From: Methanobacteriota archaeon
GTDB lineage: Archaea; Thermoplasmatota; E2; DHVEG-1
DNA length: 64,000 nucleotides
Assembly: GCA_903877165.1 (NCBI GenBank)
Contig: CAIRCU010000054.1
Coordinates: 1-64,000 of the forward strand
Direction of reading: 5' to 3'
Shown: one piece after another, positions 1 to 8,329 of the stretch
Position numbering within the stretch: position 1 is the first letter of the stretch
How the letters are laid out: each line of letters starts with the position of its first letter
Notes under the pieces: generated by a model
Database searches by the model: none
Told to the model about the DNA's origin: nothing
What the model saw: only the letters and a program-made list of their open reading frames with translations
Program-made: the position numbers and the translations under genes

Positions 1-79
1 CCTGAAGGCTGTCGGTGAGGTCGACGATGGCATCCTCACCCGGGGTCGTTATGGAGAGTTCTTTGGTGACCACGTTCAT
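1..79 (-). CDS. YjbQ/UPF0047 family protein, N-terminal fragment
   Basis: Only the first 26 codons are inside the window; the gene runs off the left edge. The visible start reads MNVVTKELSITTPGEDAIVD, which matches the N-terminus of the YjbQ/UPF0047 family (small beta-barrel trimers, some with thiamine-phosphate synthase activity). It lies 11 nt downstream of pyrK on the same strand, so it is probably the last gene of the pyrD-pyrK transcript. The call rests on a short but characteristic N-terminus. Confidence 0.6.
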   Translation of the reverse strand, partial: MNVVTKELSITTPGEDAIVDLTDSLQ

Positions 80-90
80 AGATGTCCACT

Positions 91-882
91 TCAAGGAGCT
101 TGGGAAAAGCTGATTTTACCACCCGATGCGTCGCGTTTGAAACGCCCGAAGTCCGGGATGGTTTTCAGGGTTTTCCCGTTGAAGATAGGGCCGTCTGCGC
201 AGACCCGCACTCCCTCTCCGATGCAGCACTGTCCGCAGAGTCCGATTGCGCATTTCATGTAGCGCTCCAGGGAGGCTTCAAACACCCGTTGCCCGCTGAA
301 GGCTAGGAGGGTCTTCATCATCGGTTCCGGCCCGCAGGTGTACATCGCATCGTAGGATGCATTTTTAAGGAGGTCTTTGGCGAGGTCTGAAGCAAATCCA
401 TGGTATCCTTTCGATCCGTCGTCGGTAGTGACGAGCACGCGGGCGCCCGCTCGTGAGAGCCGGCGTTCGAAGAAGAGGTCGCCTTTGGTCTTCGCACCGA
501 GGATGACAGTCGCAGTCCGTTTCTTCCGCTGGATTAATTCGATGGCGGGGGCGAGCATCGCTGCACCGGTGCCACCAGCGATGAACAGGGGGCGTCGTCC
601 TTTAAGAGCGAAGCCGTTGCCATAGGGGCCACGCAGGCCTATCGCGTCGCCTTTCCTGAGATTAAAGAGGGCTTCGGTGGCGTCGCCAATCCGTCGGAAC
701 GTGATGGCCTTAATGGATTCTGAGATGTAAGAGACGCTCATGGGGATTTCGTCTACGCCGGGGATCCATATCATGTAGAACTGCCCGGGGACGATGGGGC
801 TAGGGTCTTTGAACGTCAGGGTCTTGACCGTGGGCGTCTCTTGTTTGCCGGTATGAACCGTGGTGATGCGGGGTGCATTCAT
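91..882 (-). CDS. pyrK: dihydroorotate dehydrogenase B electron-transfer subunit
   Basis: 263 aa, normal length for PyrK. This FAD/2Fe-2S subunit passes electrons from the PyrD FMN to NAD in the fourth step of pyrimidine synthesis. The N-terminal beta-barrel carries PMSVSYIS (about 47-54, flavin side), a nucleotide-binding GGTGAA follows at 103-108, and the C-terminal cluster ligands are C211, C216, C219 and C228 in the C-x4-C-x2-C-x8-C spacing of the family. Its ATG overlaps the pyrD stop by 4 nt, so the two subunits are translationally coupled. Confidence 0.95.
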   Translation of the reverse strand: MNAPRITTVHTGKQETPTVKTLTFKDPSPIVPGQFYMIWIPGVDEIPMSVSYISESIKAITFRRIGDATEALFNLRKGDAIGLRGPYGNGFALKGRRPLFIAGGTGAAMLAPAIELIQRKKRTATVILGAKTKGDLFFERRLSRAGARVLVTTDDGSKGYHGFASDLAKDLLKNASYDAMYTCGPEPMMKTLLAFSGQRVFEASLERYMKCAIGLCGQCCIGEGVRVCADGPIFNGKTLKTIPDFGRFKRDASGGKISFSQAP

Positions 883-1787
883 GGGTGGGCGGCTCCTATC
901 AGGTCCGAGAGTCGTGCAACGTGATGGGTGGTGAGCCAGTCGGTGATCTCTTGGGTGATGTGGGAGAAGACGGTGGGCCCTCGGAGGTACACGGCGGTGC
1001 CGATTTGTACTGCTGAAGCACCGGCCATGAGGTACTCGAGGACGTCGGCACCTGTGGTGATGCCGCCGACGCCTATCACTGGGATGGAGACGTGCTGGCT
1101 GATGTCGTAGACACAGCGCACGCCGATGGGTTTGATAGCTGGGCCTGAGTAGCCTCCGGTCCGATTCGCAAGGATCGGTCGGCGGACGTCGAGATCGATG
1201 CTCATTCCTTTAAGGGTGTTGATGGCGACGATGGCGTCGGCGTGGGCGTCTGCCGCGGCCTGGGCTAATATGACGATGTCGGTGACGTTGGGGGAGAGTT
1301 TGACATAGACGGGGATGTGGACCGTGTGCGTGACCGCGGCGGTAATATTGGAGAGGATCTGGGGATCCATACCGACTTCCATGCCGTAGTGTTTAGCGTG
1401 GGGGCAGCTGACGTTGAGTTCGACGGCGGCGACATGATGGCGTTCCATGTGGCGGGCGAGCGTGCTGAATTCCTCTGGGTCTTTGCCGTAGATGCTGCCG
1501 ATGATGGGGACGGGGGCGTTTCTGAGGAGGTCGAGTTCGTGGGTGAAGTCGGTGATGCCCGGGTTGGGTAGTCCCATGGCGTTGAGGAGTCCGCAGGGGG
1601 TTTCGACTATGGTGGGGTTGGGATAGCCGGGTCTGGGGTCAAGTCCTATGGATTTGGTGACGATGGCGCCGGCGCCGCTGGTGATCATACGGTGCATGCT
1701 GCCTGCGTCCTCGTCCATGATGCCGGAGGCGAGGATGGTTGGGTTTTTCAATGTGAGTGGGCCGAGAATGGTTTTCAGGTCCGGCAT
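879..1787 (-). CDS. pyrD: dihydroorotate dehydrogenase B catalytic subunit
   Basis: 302 aa from the chosen ATG. FMN-dependent oxidation of dihydroorotate to orotate, class 1B because pyrK is adjacent. The TIM-barrel protein shows NPTILASG near the N-terminus, ELNVSCPHAKH carrying the class 1 active-site cysteine, and the FMN phosphate site GVGGI near the C-terminus. An ATG 19 codons upstream (1844) is also in frame, but homologs begin at the MPDLKTILGPL segment. A TATA-like CTATAAATA lies on this strand at about 1867-1875. An inverted repeat at 1852-1865 sits between it and the gene. Confidence 0.93.
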   Translation of the reverse strand: MPDLKTILGPLTLKNPTILASGIMDEDAGSMHRMITSGAGAIVTKSIGLDPRPGYPNPTIVETPCGLLNAMGLPNPGITDFTHELDLLRNAPVPIIGSIYGKDPEEFSTLARHMERHHVAAVELNVSCPHAKHYGMEVGMDPQILSNITAAVTHTVHIPVYVKLSPNVTDIVILAQAAADAHADAIVAINTLKGMSIDLDVRRPILANRTGGYSGPAIKPIGVRCVYDISQHVSIPVIGVGGITTGADVLEYLMAGASAVQIGTAVYLRGPTVFSHITQEITDWLTTHHVARLSDLIGAAHP

Positions 1788-1851
1788 AGGTCGGAGGCGG
1801 TATTGGTTTGTGGGGTATAAATCAGTGTGTTTTATGGGCGCCATGCATCCG

Positions 1852-1865
1852 TTAACAATCGTTAA
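1852..1865. promoter_or_regulatory. inverted repeat TTAAC-N4-GTTAA between pyrD and a regulator gene
   Basis: A perfect 5-bp inverted repeat (TTAAC at 1852-1856, GTTAA at 1861-1865) in the short space between divergent pyrD and the HTH gene at 1896, overlapping the TATA-like region of both. The position fits an operator bound by the neighbouring regulator. No binding evidence exists in the sequence beyond symmetry and place. Confidence 0.4.
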
Positions 1866-1895
1866 TTATTTATAGTGAAACGTCGATACAAATAC

Positions 1896-2222
1896 ATGCG
1901 GAAAACCCCTTGCGAACTCATGCTCTGGAACCACCTCCCAGCAATCCGCAAGGAGCTCGCCGTCGCCCTCATCAACGACCATGGTCTGAGCCAGCGCGAC
2001 GCCGCAGAAAAACTCGGGGTCACTCCCGCTGCGGTCTGCCAGTACCTCGCAAAAAAACGGGGACAGCAGTTGATCATCACCATAAGCATCAAACAAGAAA
2101 TCGGCATCTCAGCGGCACGCATCAAGAACAACGGATCCGCGACCGTCGAGACCTGTCGGCTCTGTCGCCTCATCCAATCACAGATGACGCCGCCTACCCT
2201 GACGGATGAACCAGAGCGATGA
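1896..2222 (+). CDS. small archaeal HTH regulator (COG2522-like) with C-terminal CxxC
   Basis: 108 aa. The N-terminus MRKTPCELMLWNHLPAIRKE and a helix-turn-helix (LSQRDAAEKLGVTPAAVCQY, about 39-58) match a family of small archaeal predicted transcription regulators. The C-terminus carries CRLC, a likely metal or redox pair that is usual in the family. A GTG 7 codons upstream is in frame, but the ATG at 1896 lies about 25-30 nt after a TATTTATAG box, consistent with a leaderless mRNA. It diverges from pyrD and its 3' end overlaps the convergent DUF2156 gene by 29 nt. Pyrimidine-linked control is a guess from position. Confidence 0.8.
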   Translation: MRKTPCELMLWNHLPAIRKELAVALINDHGLSQRDAAEKLGVTPAAVCQYLAKKRGQQLIITISIKQEIGISAARIKNNGSATVETCRLCRLIQSQMTPPTLTDEPER

Positions 2223-3114
2223 GCGCCGGGTTCTCCACGTGCCAGACCCTCGCGAGATGGTCAGGCTGATAGGATTCTTTCGCCTTGCGCAACCCCGGTA
2301 GCCCAAGGTCCTCCTCTCGGTCGAGGAACTCCGAGTGGGACTGCACGGAGCGCGCCGTCTCCATGTTGATCGCCTTGTAGACGCCGTCATAATCCGGCGA
2401 GCCCTTCTCGAAATGTACGACCACGGTGTTTTCGTTCATCTGCTCGAAAATCGCAATCGCCTCCACCTCTCCTTTGATCCGCAGCGCAAGTCCGGATAGT
2501 CCCAGCTCGAAGAAATGCGTGGTGGCGAACACCATCGCCCTGCGCTCATGCTCCAGGTATGGGTCCTTTGCGCAGTCTTTCCACAGGCACCACCGATGCA
2601 GGAACGCCTCGACATCGGCGATCGTCCCCTGAGCTATCGGTTCAATGCTATATGGGGTGTTACCGGTGAACTTGTTGAGGCGATTGCGGATCTTCGCATA
2701 TTTCGTCCCCGGAAGCGTCGCGAGATCCTTCGTACGGTACACGTAATCCGCGTAATCCCTATCCTCCACGAACGGCATACTCGGATGCCGGGAGGCTATT
2801 AGCTGCTTCATGGGCTGCTCGACGTACCCGAGGTTCGCATGTTCCGCGGCTGCCAGACGGAGTACCTCATCTATGAGGACGGGGTCGGGGGCACCGAACG
2901 GCGGCCGGACCGTGATCTCCGGGTCGAACCGCGCAGACACCACCAGATGATCCTGATAGGATGCCACCGAGTACTGGACGAACTCCTGCCAGCAGACCAT
3001 CGTCGTGAACAGATTCCCACTGTGGGTGACAGGAAACCGTTTCGCAAACGCCTCAAACAACGTCTTGTCCTCAAGCGTGATCCTATGGAAATCCTGTAGT
3101 GACAGCACAGACAT
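2194..3114 (-). CDS. DUF2156 (phosphatidylglycerol lysyltransferase-like GNAT) protein
   Basis: 306 aa, two tandem GNAT-like folds as in the DUF2156 family, related to the catalytic domain of aminoacyl-phosphatidylglycerol synthases. Recognisable segments are the N-terminal FTTMVCWQEF (36-45), KYAKIRNRLNKF (about 138-149), the ALRIKGEVEAIAIFE strand pair, and the C-terminal DREEDLGLPGLRKAKESYQP, which is strongly diagnostic. No membrane domain is present, so it is probably a soluble tRNA-dependent or acyl transferase; the substrate is unknown. The start directly abuts the stop of the upstream GNAT gene, indicating co-transcription. Confidence 0.8.
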   Translation of the reverse strand: MSVLSLQDFHRITLEDKTLFEAFAKRFPVTHSGNLFTTMVCWQEFVQYSVASYQDHLVVSARFDPEITVRPPFGAPDPVLIDEVLRLAAAEHANLGYVEQPMKQLIASRHPSMPFVEDRDYADYVYRTKDLATLPGTKYAKIRNRLNKFTGNTPYSIEPIAQGTIADVEAFLHRWCLWKDCAKDPYLEHERRAMVFATTHFFELGLSGLALRIKGEVEAIAIFEQMNENTVVVHFEKGSPDYDGVYKAINMETARSVQSHSEFLDREEDLGLPGLRKAKESYQPDHLARVWHVENPALIALVHPSG

Positions 3115-3537
3115 TCACCCTGACCCATACAACATCGGCGTATGACCCGGCATCGGATGGAACCCGCATCCCTCATAGAACGGCACACTCCCGGGGGTCG
3201 CGATTAGCCCGATCCAGGTCACACCCTTCGAAAGGCAGGCCTCCACCAATGCCGCGATGAGGTGCTTGCCGACCTCCTGTTTCCGATACGAAGGCAGCAC
3301 CACGACGTCCTGGATGTACCCATCGGAGACGCCGTCGGAGAGGACACGCCCCATCCCGATCGCACGCCCCGTACTTGTGTCTATGGCGACGGCGAACGCA
3401 AAACTCCTCGCAAGCAGCACCGGGATCCCCGCCGGGTCGTACCACTCCTTCCACCACCCCGCGGCCTTGTATAACGCCACGATCTCATCGCTTTCCCATG
3501 CGGTTACGATACGGACATCAATCGGCTGTGGTAACAT
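3115..3537 (-). CDS. GNAT family N-acetyltransferase
   Basis: 140 aa from an ATG preceded by GGAGG 10 nt upstream. The acetyl-CoA pyrophosphate-binding motif A is VVVLPSYRKQEVGKHLIAAL, followed by IGLIATPGSVPFYEGCGF, the typical GNAT ending. The substrate cannot be told. A longer open frame runs upstream but overlaps the ferredoxin gene in another frame and adds non-conserved sequence. It lies between the ferredoxin gene and the DUF2156 gene, in the same direction with tight spacing, probably one operon. Confidence 0.85.
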   Translation of the reverse strand: MLPQPIDVRIVTAWESDEIVALYKAAGWWKEWYDPAGIPVLLARSFAFAVAIDTSTGRAIGMGRVLSDGVSDGYIQDVVVLPSYRKQEVGKHLIAALVEACLSKGVTWIGLIATPGSVPFYEGCGFHPMPGHTPMLYGSG

Positions 3538-3568
3538 ACGCTGAACGCCTCCATTCCCAGGAGAGAAA

Positions 3569-3778
3569 TCAACAGGAGCTGTGCTCAATCGCACCATTCG
3601 GACATGCGTTGACGCACGCGCAGCACTCAATACAGTCGTTGAGATGCCGCGCCACCGCCTTATTGTTTTCCTTGGCAAAAATATCCACCGGACATGCGGT
3701 GACGCAGTCGCCAACGCCGGTGCACTTCTCATGATCAATCGTAATTTTAATCGAGCCTTCTTCAAAGACCTTTTTCAT
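3569..3778 (-). CDS. small two-cluster ferredoxin, first cluster lacking one Cys
   Basis: 69 aa, translated from an ATG with GAGGAG upstream. Two cluster motifs are visible. The second, CIECCACVNACP, has all four ligands plus an extra Cys. The first, CTGVGDCVTACP, has Val where the second Cys of CxxCxxCxxxCP should be, so it should hold a [3Fe-4S] cluster or bind differently. Low-potential electron carrier in the cytosol; partners unknown. First gene of a probable ferredoxin-GNAT-DUF2156 operon; a TATA-like GATAAAAAG lies near 3830 on this strand. Confidence 0.85.
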   Translation of the reverse strand: MKKVFEEGSIKITIDHEKCTGVGDCVTACPVDIFAKENNKAVARHLNDCIECCACVNACPNGAIEHSSC

Positions 3779-3917
3779 AGGGGGGCACTCCTCTTGCCTC
3801 TCGTCACCACTCAAGTAAAGATGCTCCCTTTTTATCGTTTCCGAAGGAACCCCAGATAGCTTCCAGGAGACGGGATCACCATACTCTCGACCGCATGGAA
3901 ACCTAGAAAAACAGACA

Positions 3918-3932
3918 CGACATTTATTGTCG
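3918..3932. promoter_or_regulatory. inverted repeat CGACA-TTTAT-TGTCG upstream of the RecJ-like gene
   Basis: A perfect 5-bp inverted repeat around an AT-rich core in the 191-nt space between the divergent ferredoxin and RecJ-like genes. The core TTTAT sits about 40 nt before the ATG at 3970, where a TATA box is expected, so it may be promoter and operator at once. Evidence is symmetry and position only. Confidence 0.25.
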
Positions 3933-3969
3933 CCGAAACAATAGAAATCATAGTCGGGATGGTACAGGA

Positions 3970-5358
3970 ATGGGAGGTCACGAGCTGTTCGAACGTAGTC
4001 AGACGCTTGCCGCGATCATCAGAAAAGCCGCATCCGTCCACATCGTGACCCATATCGATGCCGATGGGATCACCGCAGGCGCCATCGCCCTGCAGACACT
4101 CCGACGCCTCGGCAAAGAAACCAGCCTGGAATGCGTCAAACAACTCGATGCAACCGTCATGGGCCGCCTCGCCAACGAGAATCACGAACTCGTCTGGTTC
4201 ACGGACCTTGGCAGCACCATCGCCACCCAGTACCCCAGCATCCAAAAAATCATCACGGATCATCACGCCTGTCCTCCGGATTCCAATGCACCCTTTCATC
4301 TTAACCCGCACCTCTTCGGACTCGACGGCTCTTATGAGATTTCTGGTGCTGGAGCGACCTATCTCGTCTCCAAAGCTCTTGACAAGCAAAACACTGATCT
4401 CGCAGCACTCGCGGTCATCGGCGCAGTCGGAGACCTCCAGGACCGACGATTCTGCGAACTCCGCGGGGTGAACCGCGACATCATCGACCATGCCCGCTCC
4501 ACGGATACATTGAGTGTGGTCCAGGACCTCCGGTGCTTCGGCAAAGAGACCCGGCCACTGCCCAAGCTGTTGCAGTTCGCCAACGACCCCTTCGTCCCCG
4601 GCCTCACCGGCCGAGAAGAAGCCTGCAGCACCTTCCTTCAGGACCTCGGCATCCGCTTGAAGGACGGCGAGGAACAACGCCGCTGGATCCACCTGGAAAC
4701 ATGGGAGAAGCAGAAGATCGTCTCTGCTCTCACCCAGATGCTGCTCGCGAAAGGCTTCGGCCATCGGATCGCTCTGCGGCTCATCGGGGAAAACTACCTG
4801 CTCATTCGCGAGGAGATTGGCACCGAACTACACGATGCGAAAGAATTCGCGACCCTGCTGAACTCGACCGCGCGATACGGCCAGGAGGAAGTCGGCCTGC
4901 AGGTGTGCCTTGGGGACCGTGGTGAATGGTTCGCCAAAGCCCTCAATTTATTACGCGGGCATCGACTCAACCTCGTCGAAGGCCTGCAGTTCGCCCGTGA
5001 AGAGAAAATCCAGAAGCGCAGCAACCTCCAGTTCTTCAACGCAGGTGAAGGCATCCGCGATACCATCATCGGGATTGTCACGAACATGATGCTGAACACC
5101 GAAGAGGTGGACGCCAGCCTGCCGCTGCTGGGATTCGCCTGCACGGATAACGGAGAGATTAAAGTCTCCGCCCGGGCGACACAACTCCTCGTGGACCGCG
5201 GCTTAGACCTCTCCGTTGCGCTCAAGACGGCAGCAGAGATGGTACACGGCGTCGGCGGAGGGCATAATATCGCGGCAGGTGCGACGATTCCAAAAGGAAA
5301 AGAGGAGGAGTTTCTGTCGCTGGTGGAACGGCAGATCTCCCTGCAAATGTCTGCTTAA
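3970..5358 (+). CDS. archaeal RecJ-like DHH-family phosphoesterase/nuclease
   Basis: 462 aa. DHH motifs are clear: THIDADG at 27-33 (metal-binding Asp), TDLGST near 79-83, and TDHHACPPD at 96-104. The C-terminal DHHA1 domain ends with GGGHNIAAGA (429-438), which binds nucleic acid. Archaeal relatives act as single-strand exonucleases or accompany the GINS/Cdc45-like replication complex. Which role applies here cannot be read from sequence. It converges on the FKBP gene with a 4-nt overlap of stops. Confidence 0.88.
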   Translation: MGGHELFERSQTLAAIIRKAASVHIVTHIDADGITAGAIALQTLRRLGKETSLECVKQLDATVMGRLANENHELVWFTDLGSTIATQYPSIQKIITDHHACPPDSNAPFHLNPHLFGLDGSYEISGAGATYLVSKALDKQNTDLAALAVIGAVGDLQDRRFCELRGVNRDIIDHARSTDTLSVVQDLRCFGKETRPLPKLLQFANDPFVPGLTGREEACSTFLQDLGIRLKDGEEQRRWIHLETWEKQKIVSALTQMLLAKGFGHRIALRLIGENYLLIREEIGTELHDAKEFATLLNSTARYGQEEVGLQVCLGDRGEWFAKALNLLRGHRLNLVEGLQFAREEKIQKRSNLQFFNAGEGIRDTIIGIVTNMMLNTEEVDASLPLLGFACTDNGEIKVSARATQLLVDRGLDLSVALKTAAEMVHGVGGGHNIAAGATIPKGKEEEFLSLVERQISLQMSA

Positions 5359-6467
5359 CTGGTCTTGTAGATTTTATCCACGGTGAGCTCAAAGATGAGG
5401 GATTCACCGGCAAGCGCATTAAGGCTGTACCCCGCCCTTGTCACATCATCCCCGATGATGTACTGGGCGTACATCGTCGGCAGCACATAGAATCGGCGCA
5501 GGTAATAGGTTCGGTTGAAAGTAATCGTCCGATTCAACTCCAGGCTTTGGTTCTGCCCCTGGGCTTCCGCAGTGATGTTGACGTGCGTGGCTGTGATGTT
5601 CCCAATGGTAATATTGATGACGGTTCCCTGGAAATCCATGACGTAGAGGGCTCCTTTCTTCGGGTTGGTCGTAATCGTGATCGTGGAGTCGTTCCAGCTT
5701 GCGGTCGTCACGTTGGGGAACACGAATCCTACCTTATCCGCCATGTTGAAGAACGTCACATTCTTGGTGATGTTGACGGATCGGTTCGGGGTCGAGTAAA
5801 TGGCGACGGAGTCATTTGTTATGTTGACGACATGCGAGGAGTTCTCCCAGAGGAAGTACGGTGGGAACATATCGTAGATCGTCATGTACGCCTGACGTAA
5901 GTCTTCCATAAGGATGCCTTCCGGCATCGTGAAGTTCTCAGGGAACGAGATGTTCACCCATTGCAGCGTGATGTTCCCCGCATCCATACTATCGACGACG
6001 CAGGTCTGATTCAAAGTCCGGTTGCTGTAGCTTGCCGTCAGCACCTTGGTCCAGAACTGATCGCCGACCTTCAGCTTGTTATCCCCATAGGCGTCTTTCG
6101 GGAGAATCGGGCCGACTGTCTTCGTCTGACCTTCACTCATACCGATGAGCCCGTCCATGAAGCCCTTGATCATATCCGAGGAGTACCCGGTTTTCGGCGC
6201 GGTCGCTGTCTTATTATAACTGACATAGACCTGCAGCGGTGTATCTCGTGTTTTATTCTTCACGTCCGCGTACGAGGAGTCGAACACGGTGTTATTGGAG
6301 GCGTAGCGTCCGATATAGCTGACATTAACGCAGTCTCCTACCGCAACAGTCTCCCGTGCAGCAAAGAGATCGCTGAATACGGTGGTGTTCGTTGCGACAA
6401 CAAACACAGATAATGATGCTAGAACAATCACGATCAATGCGATTAAAGCGACGGTTTCCTTTTTCAT
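5355..6467 (-). CDS. membrane-anchored FKBP-type peptidyl-prolyl isomerase
   Basis: 370 aa. An N-terminal hydrophobic helix (about 6-26) anchors or exports the protein. The FKBP domain follows: VAVGDCVNVSYIGRY, NNTVFDSSYADV, MIKGFMDGLIGMSEGQTKTV and LPKDAYGD are the usual long-type (SlyD-like) FKBP blocks. The C-terminal half, about 190-370, is rich in NxS/T sequons and has no family I recognise. An extracytoplasmic folding factor is the most likely role. The abundance of sequons suggests heavy surface N-glycosylation. Confidence 0.85.
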   Translation of the reverse strand: MKKETVALIALIVIVLASLSVFVVATNTTVFSDLFAARETVAVGDCVNVSYIGRYASNNTVFDSSYADVKNKTRDTPLQVYVSYNKTATAPKTGYSSDMIKGFMDGLIGMSEGQTKTVGPILPKDAYGDNKLKVGDQFWTKVLTASYSNRTLNQTCVVDSMDAGNITLQWVNISFPENFTMPEGILMEDLRQAYMTIYDMFPPYFLWENSSHVVNITNDSVAIYSTPNRSVNITKNVTFFNMADKVGFVFPNVTTASWNDSTITITTNPKKGALYVMDFQGTVINITIGNITATHVNITAEAQGQNQSLELNRTITFNRTYYLRRFYVLPTMYAQYIIGDDVTRAGYSLNALAGESLIFELTVDKIYKTS

Positions 6468-6499
6468 GAGCCAGTGGAATTAATTGGCTCTATATTAAG

Positions 6500-7366
6500 C
6501 TACCCCTTCCTCTCCTTAGACATCGCGCTGATCCCGAGGCGGACGAGCTTCGCGGCCAGGAGTGCGGTGATGCCCTGGTCATACGGTGGGCAGACTTCGA
6601 CGACGTCGAATCCAACGAGTTGACCGGCGAAGGCATCCATGACCTCTAGCACATCGAACGGCGTCATCCCGAAGGGTTCCGGCGTGCTCGTCCCCGGCGC
6701 GTACGCAGGGTCGACCACATCGATATCCAGCGTGAGGTACACAGGTTTTCCGCCGAGATGCTGCCGGGTCTGATCGATGATCCGTGCGAGGCCCTCGTTT
6801 CGTAGAGAAAAGGCGTCACGGAAGAATAGCCCGTGCATACGCGCATCCGCGTATTCCTCTTCCTCCGCCGAGCGGATACCGAGGACCGCGATGTTCTGGA
6901 CCGGGATGTGTTCCGCGATACGTCGGATCACGCACGCGTGATTATAAGGGTCTTTTTTATAGGAGGACCGGTAGTCCATGTGTGCGTCCAGCGAGAGGAC
7001 CGCGATATCCTTAGGGAACGCCGCGACAATCCCCGGGGTGATGGAATGGTCGCCTCCTAATGAAATTGGGATCTTCTGCTCTGCGAGAAGAGAGGCGGTA
7101 TTAGTGCGTAGCAGATTGAAGAGCGCTTTCGTGGAAAGGTCCTTGACATCGAGGTCGCCGGCGTCATGGACCTTGATGTCTGAGAAGGAGACCCCGAGGC
7201 GGGGATCGAACTGCTCGAAGTTCCAGCTCGCCTCCCGGATTTGTGTAGGTCCTTGGTCTGCGCCGTGACGAAACGTCGAGGTCTTTTCATAGGGCACGCC
7301 GATGATGACGAACTGCGCGGCAGTGCGGTCGGCTTCGGCGTCCGCAAAGTACTTGGGAAAATTCAT
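6500..7366 (-). CDS. speB: agmatinase (ureohydrolase family)
   Basis: 288 aa. Manganese hydrolase converting agmatine to putrescine and urea. Metal-binding motifs are complete: GGDHSIT, LDAHMDYR and LDIDVVDPAYAPGTSTPEP. A TTG two codons upstream is in frame, but the ATG is preferred. The gene follows the aIF5A gene with a 34-nt gap in the same direction. This is meaningful because polyamine made from agmatine supplies the hypusine side chain of aIF5A. Confidence 0.92.
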   Translation of the reverse strand: MNFPKYFADAEADRTAAQFVIIGVPYEKTSTFRHGADQGPTQIREASWNFEQFDPRLGVSFSDIKVHDAGDLDVKDLSTKALFNLLRTNTASLLAEQKIPISLGGDHSITPGIVAAFPKDIAVLSLDAHMDYRSSYKKDPYNHACVIRRIAEHIPVQNIAVLGIRSAEEEEYADARMHGLFFRDAFSLRNEGLARIIDQTRQHLGGKPVYLTLDIDVVDPAYAPGTSTPEPFGMTPFDVLEVMDAFAGQLVGFDVVEVCPPYDQGITALLAAKLVRLGISAMSKERKG

Positions 7367-7400
7367 GGGCAACGCTCACAAGTAAAGACTCGAATATAGG

Positions 7401-7787
7401 TTAGGCCCGGGTGATCTTGCGTTTCCCCATCGCAGAGAGGTACAGGATTTCTTTTCCAGGCTCCAGCTGGCCTTTCAGGTCCTCAGGGACGGGCATCTCG
7501 AAAGTCTCGTAGGTCTCCAAGTCCATAAGCTGGACGGCTTCCGTTCCAATCAGTGAGAGAATCTGGGCGGAGCGCTTGTCGATGATCGGGACACCGACCT
7601 TGTGCTTGACAGGGTGGACGACGCTGCGTTTCTGCTCGTCAAAGATGCCGACTGCATCGATACGGGCTTTTGCCTCCCCGTGCTTCCCGGGCTTCGAGGT
7701 CGAGATGCTCTGGATTTTACACGGCTCTTCGTCGATAAGGATGTATCGGCCCACTTTTAGGGTTCTGACTTCTGCCAATTCCTTCAT
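7401..7787 (-). CDS. eif5A: translation factor aIF5A (hypusine-containing)
   Basis: 128 aa, the usual archaeal length. The N-terminal SH3-like domain carries the hypusination loop [13 protein letters not shown]; the Lys in GKHG is the modified residue. The C-terminal OB fold ends with [15 protein letters not shown]. It aids peptide bond formation at stalling motifs and termination. The start one nucleotide after the upstream stop implies coupling with the elongation-factor-like gene. The longer upstream open frame is the antisense or other-frame part of that gene and was rejected. Confidence 0.95.
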   Translation of the reverse strand: MKELAEVRTLKVGRYILIDEEPCKIQSISTSKPGKHGEAKARIDAVGIFDEQKRSVVHPVKHKVGVPIIDKRSAQILSLIGTEAVQLMDLETYETFEMPVPEDLKGQLEPGKEILYLSAMGKRKITRA

Positions 7788-7788
7788 G

Positions 7789-8055
7789 TTACTGTTCACC
7801 TTTCGGGACTTTGTAGACGACGTCGTTCTCGCGGACACGGCCGGTGATCTTGATGCCAATGTCATCCCCCGCTTTGGCGACCGTTATCGGAGCTCGGTTG
7901 ATTTCCATGCGGTCAATCGTGTGGGTGATGTCTGTATTGGCGCCGACGATGTGAATCGTGTCACCGACTTTGAGTTCGCCGCTCGTCACTTTGATGGCGG
8001 CGACGCCGATATTGGTGAAGAAATGCGCGACAGTGCCGATTTTTTCTTCGACCAT
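7789..8055 (-). CDS. EF-Tu domain 2-like small protein
   Basis: 88 aa starting at an ATG with GGTGTGATCGCT upstream, a good match to the archaeal Shine-Dalgarno GGTGAT. The whole protein is one beta-barrel like domain 2 of translational GTPases: [31 protein letters not shown] and [19 protein letters not shown]. It has no G domain. Such archaeal proteins are annotated as translation elongation factor-like, function unproven. It leads an operon with aIF5A and speB. Confidence 0.85.
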   Translation of the reverse strand: MVEEKIGTVAHFFTNIGVAAIKVTSGELKVGDTIHIVGANTDITHTIDRMEINRAPITVAKAGDDIGIKITGRVRENDVVYKVPKGEQ

Positions 8056-8329
8056 AGCGATCACACCCCTACATAGAAGAAGATGTACATAAAGAATACT
8101 GAATGTACAGAGAGGGAAGACGTACGTCGGTCCATCCTGGTTTCTCCTCCAGTTTCTTAGTATTTTCTTTTTATTGTTATAGAAAAATATATGTACTCTG
8201 ACGTGTACTAATATTGTGGGGTTAAGAGGGCAGGGGCCGTTCTCCTCCAATCTGGTTCTCCGAACTCTTACCCCTTATTACCCTTATTTAATGAGATACT
8301 GTTTATAAATCGAGTAAAAACAAAAAATT
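8056..8329. promoter_or_regulatory. intergenic leader of the EF-like/aIF5A/speB operon
   Basis: 274 nt without a convincing gene. On the minus strand TATA-like stretches occur at about 8161-8190 and 8308-8316. A perfect 10-bp palindrome GACGTACGTC lies at 8119-8128, downstream of the nearer box and 64 nt before the start codon, where an operator would act. The decamer TTCTCCTCCA occurs twice (about 8142 and 8241). Nothing else is evident. Confidence 0.35.

Noticed and set aside
3832-4764. Open frame of 310 codons on the minus strand
   Set aside because: Antisense to the RecJ-like gene, whose motifs are all intact; no family resemblance.
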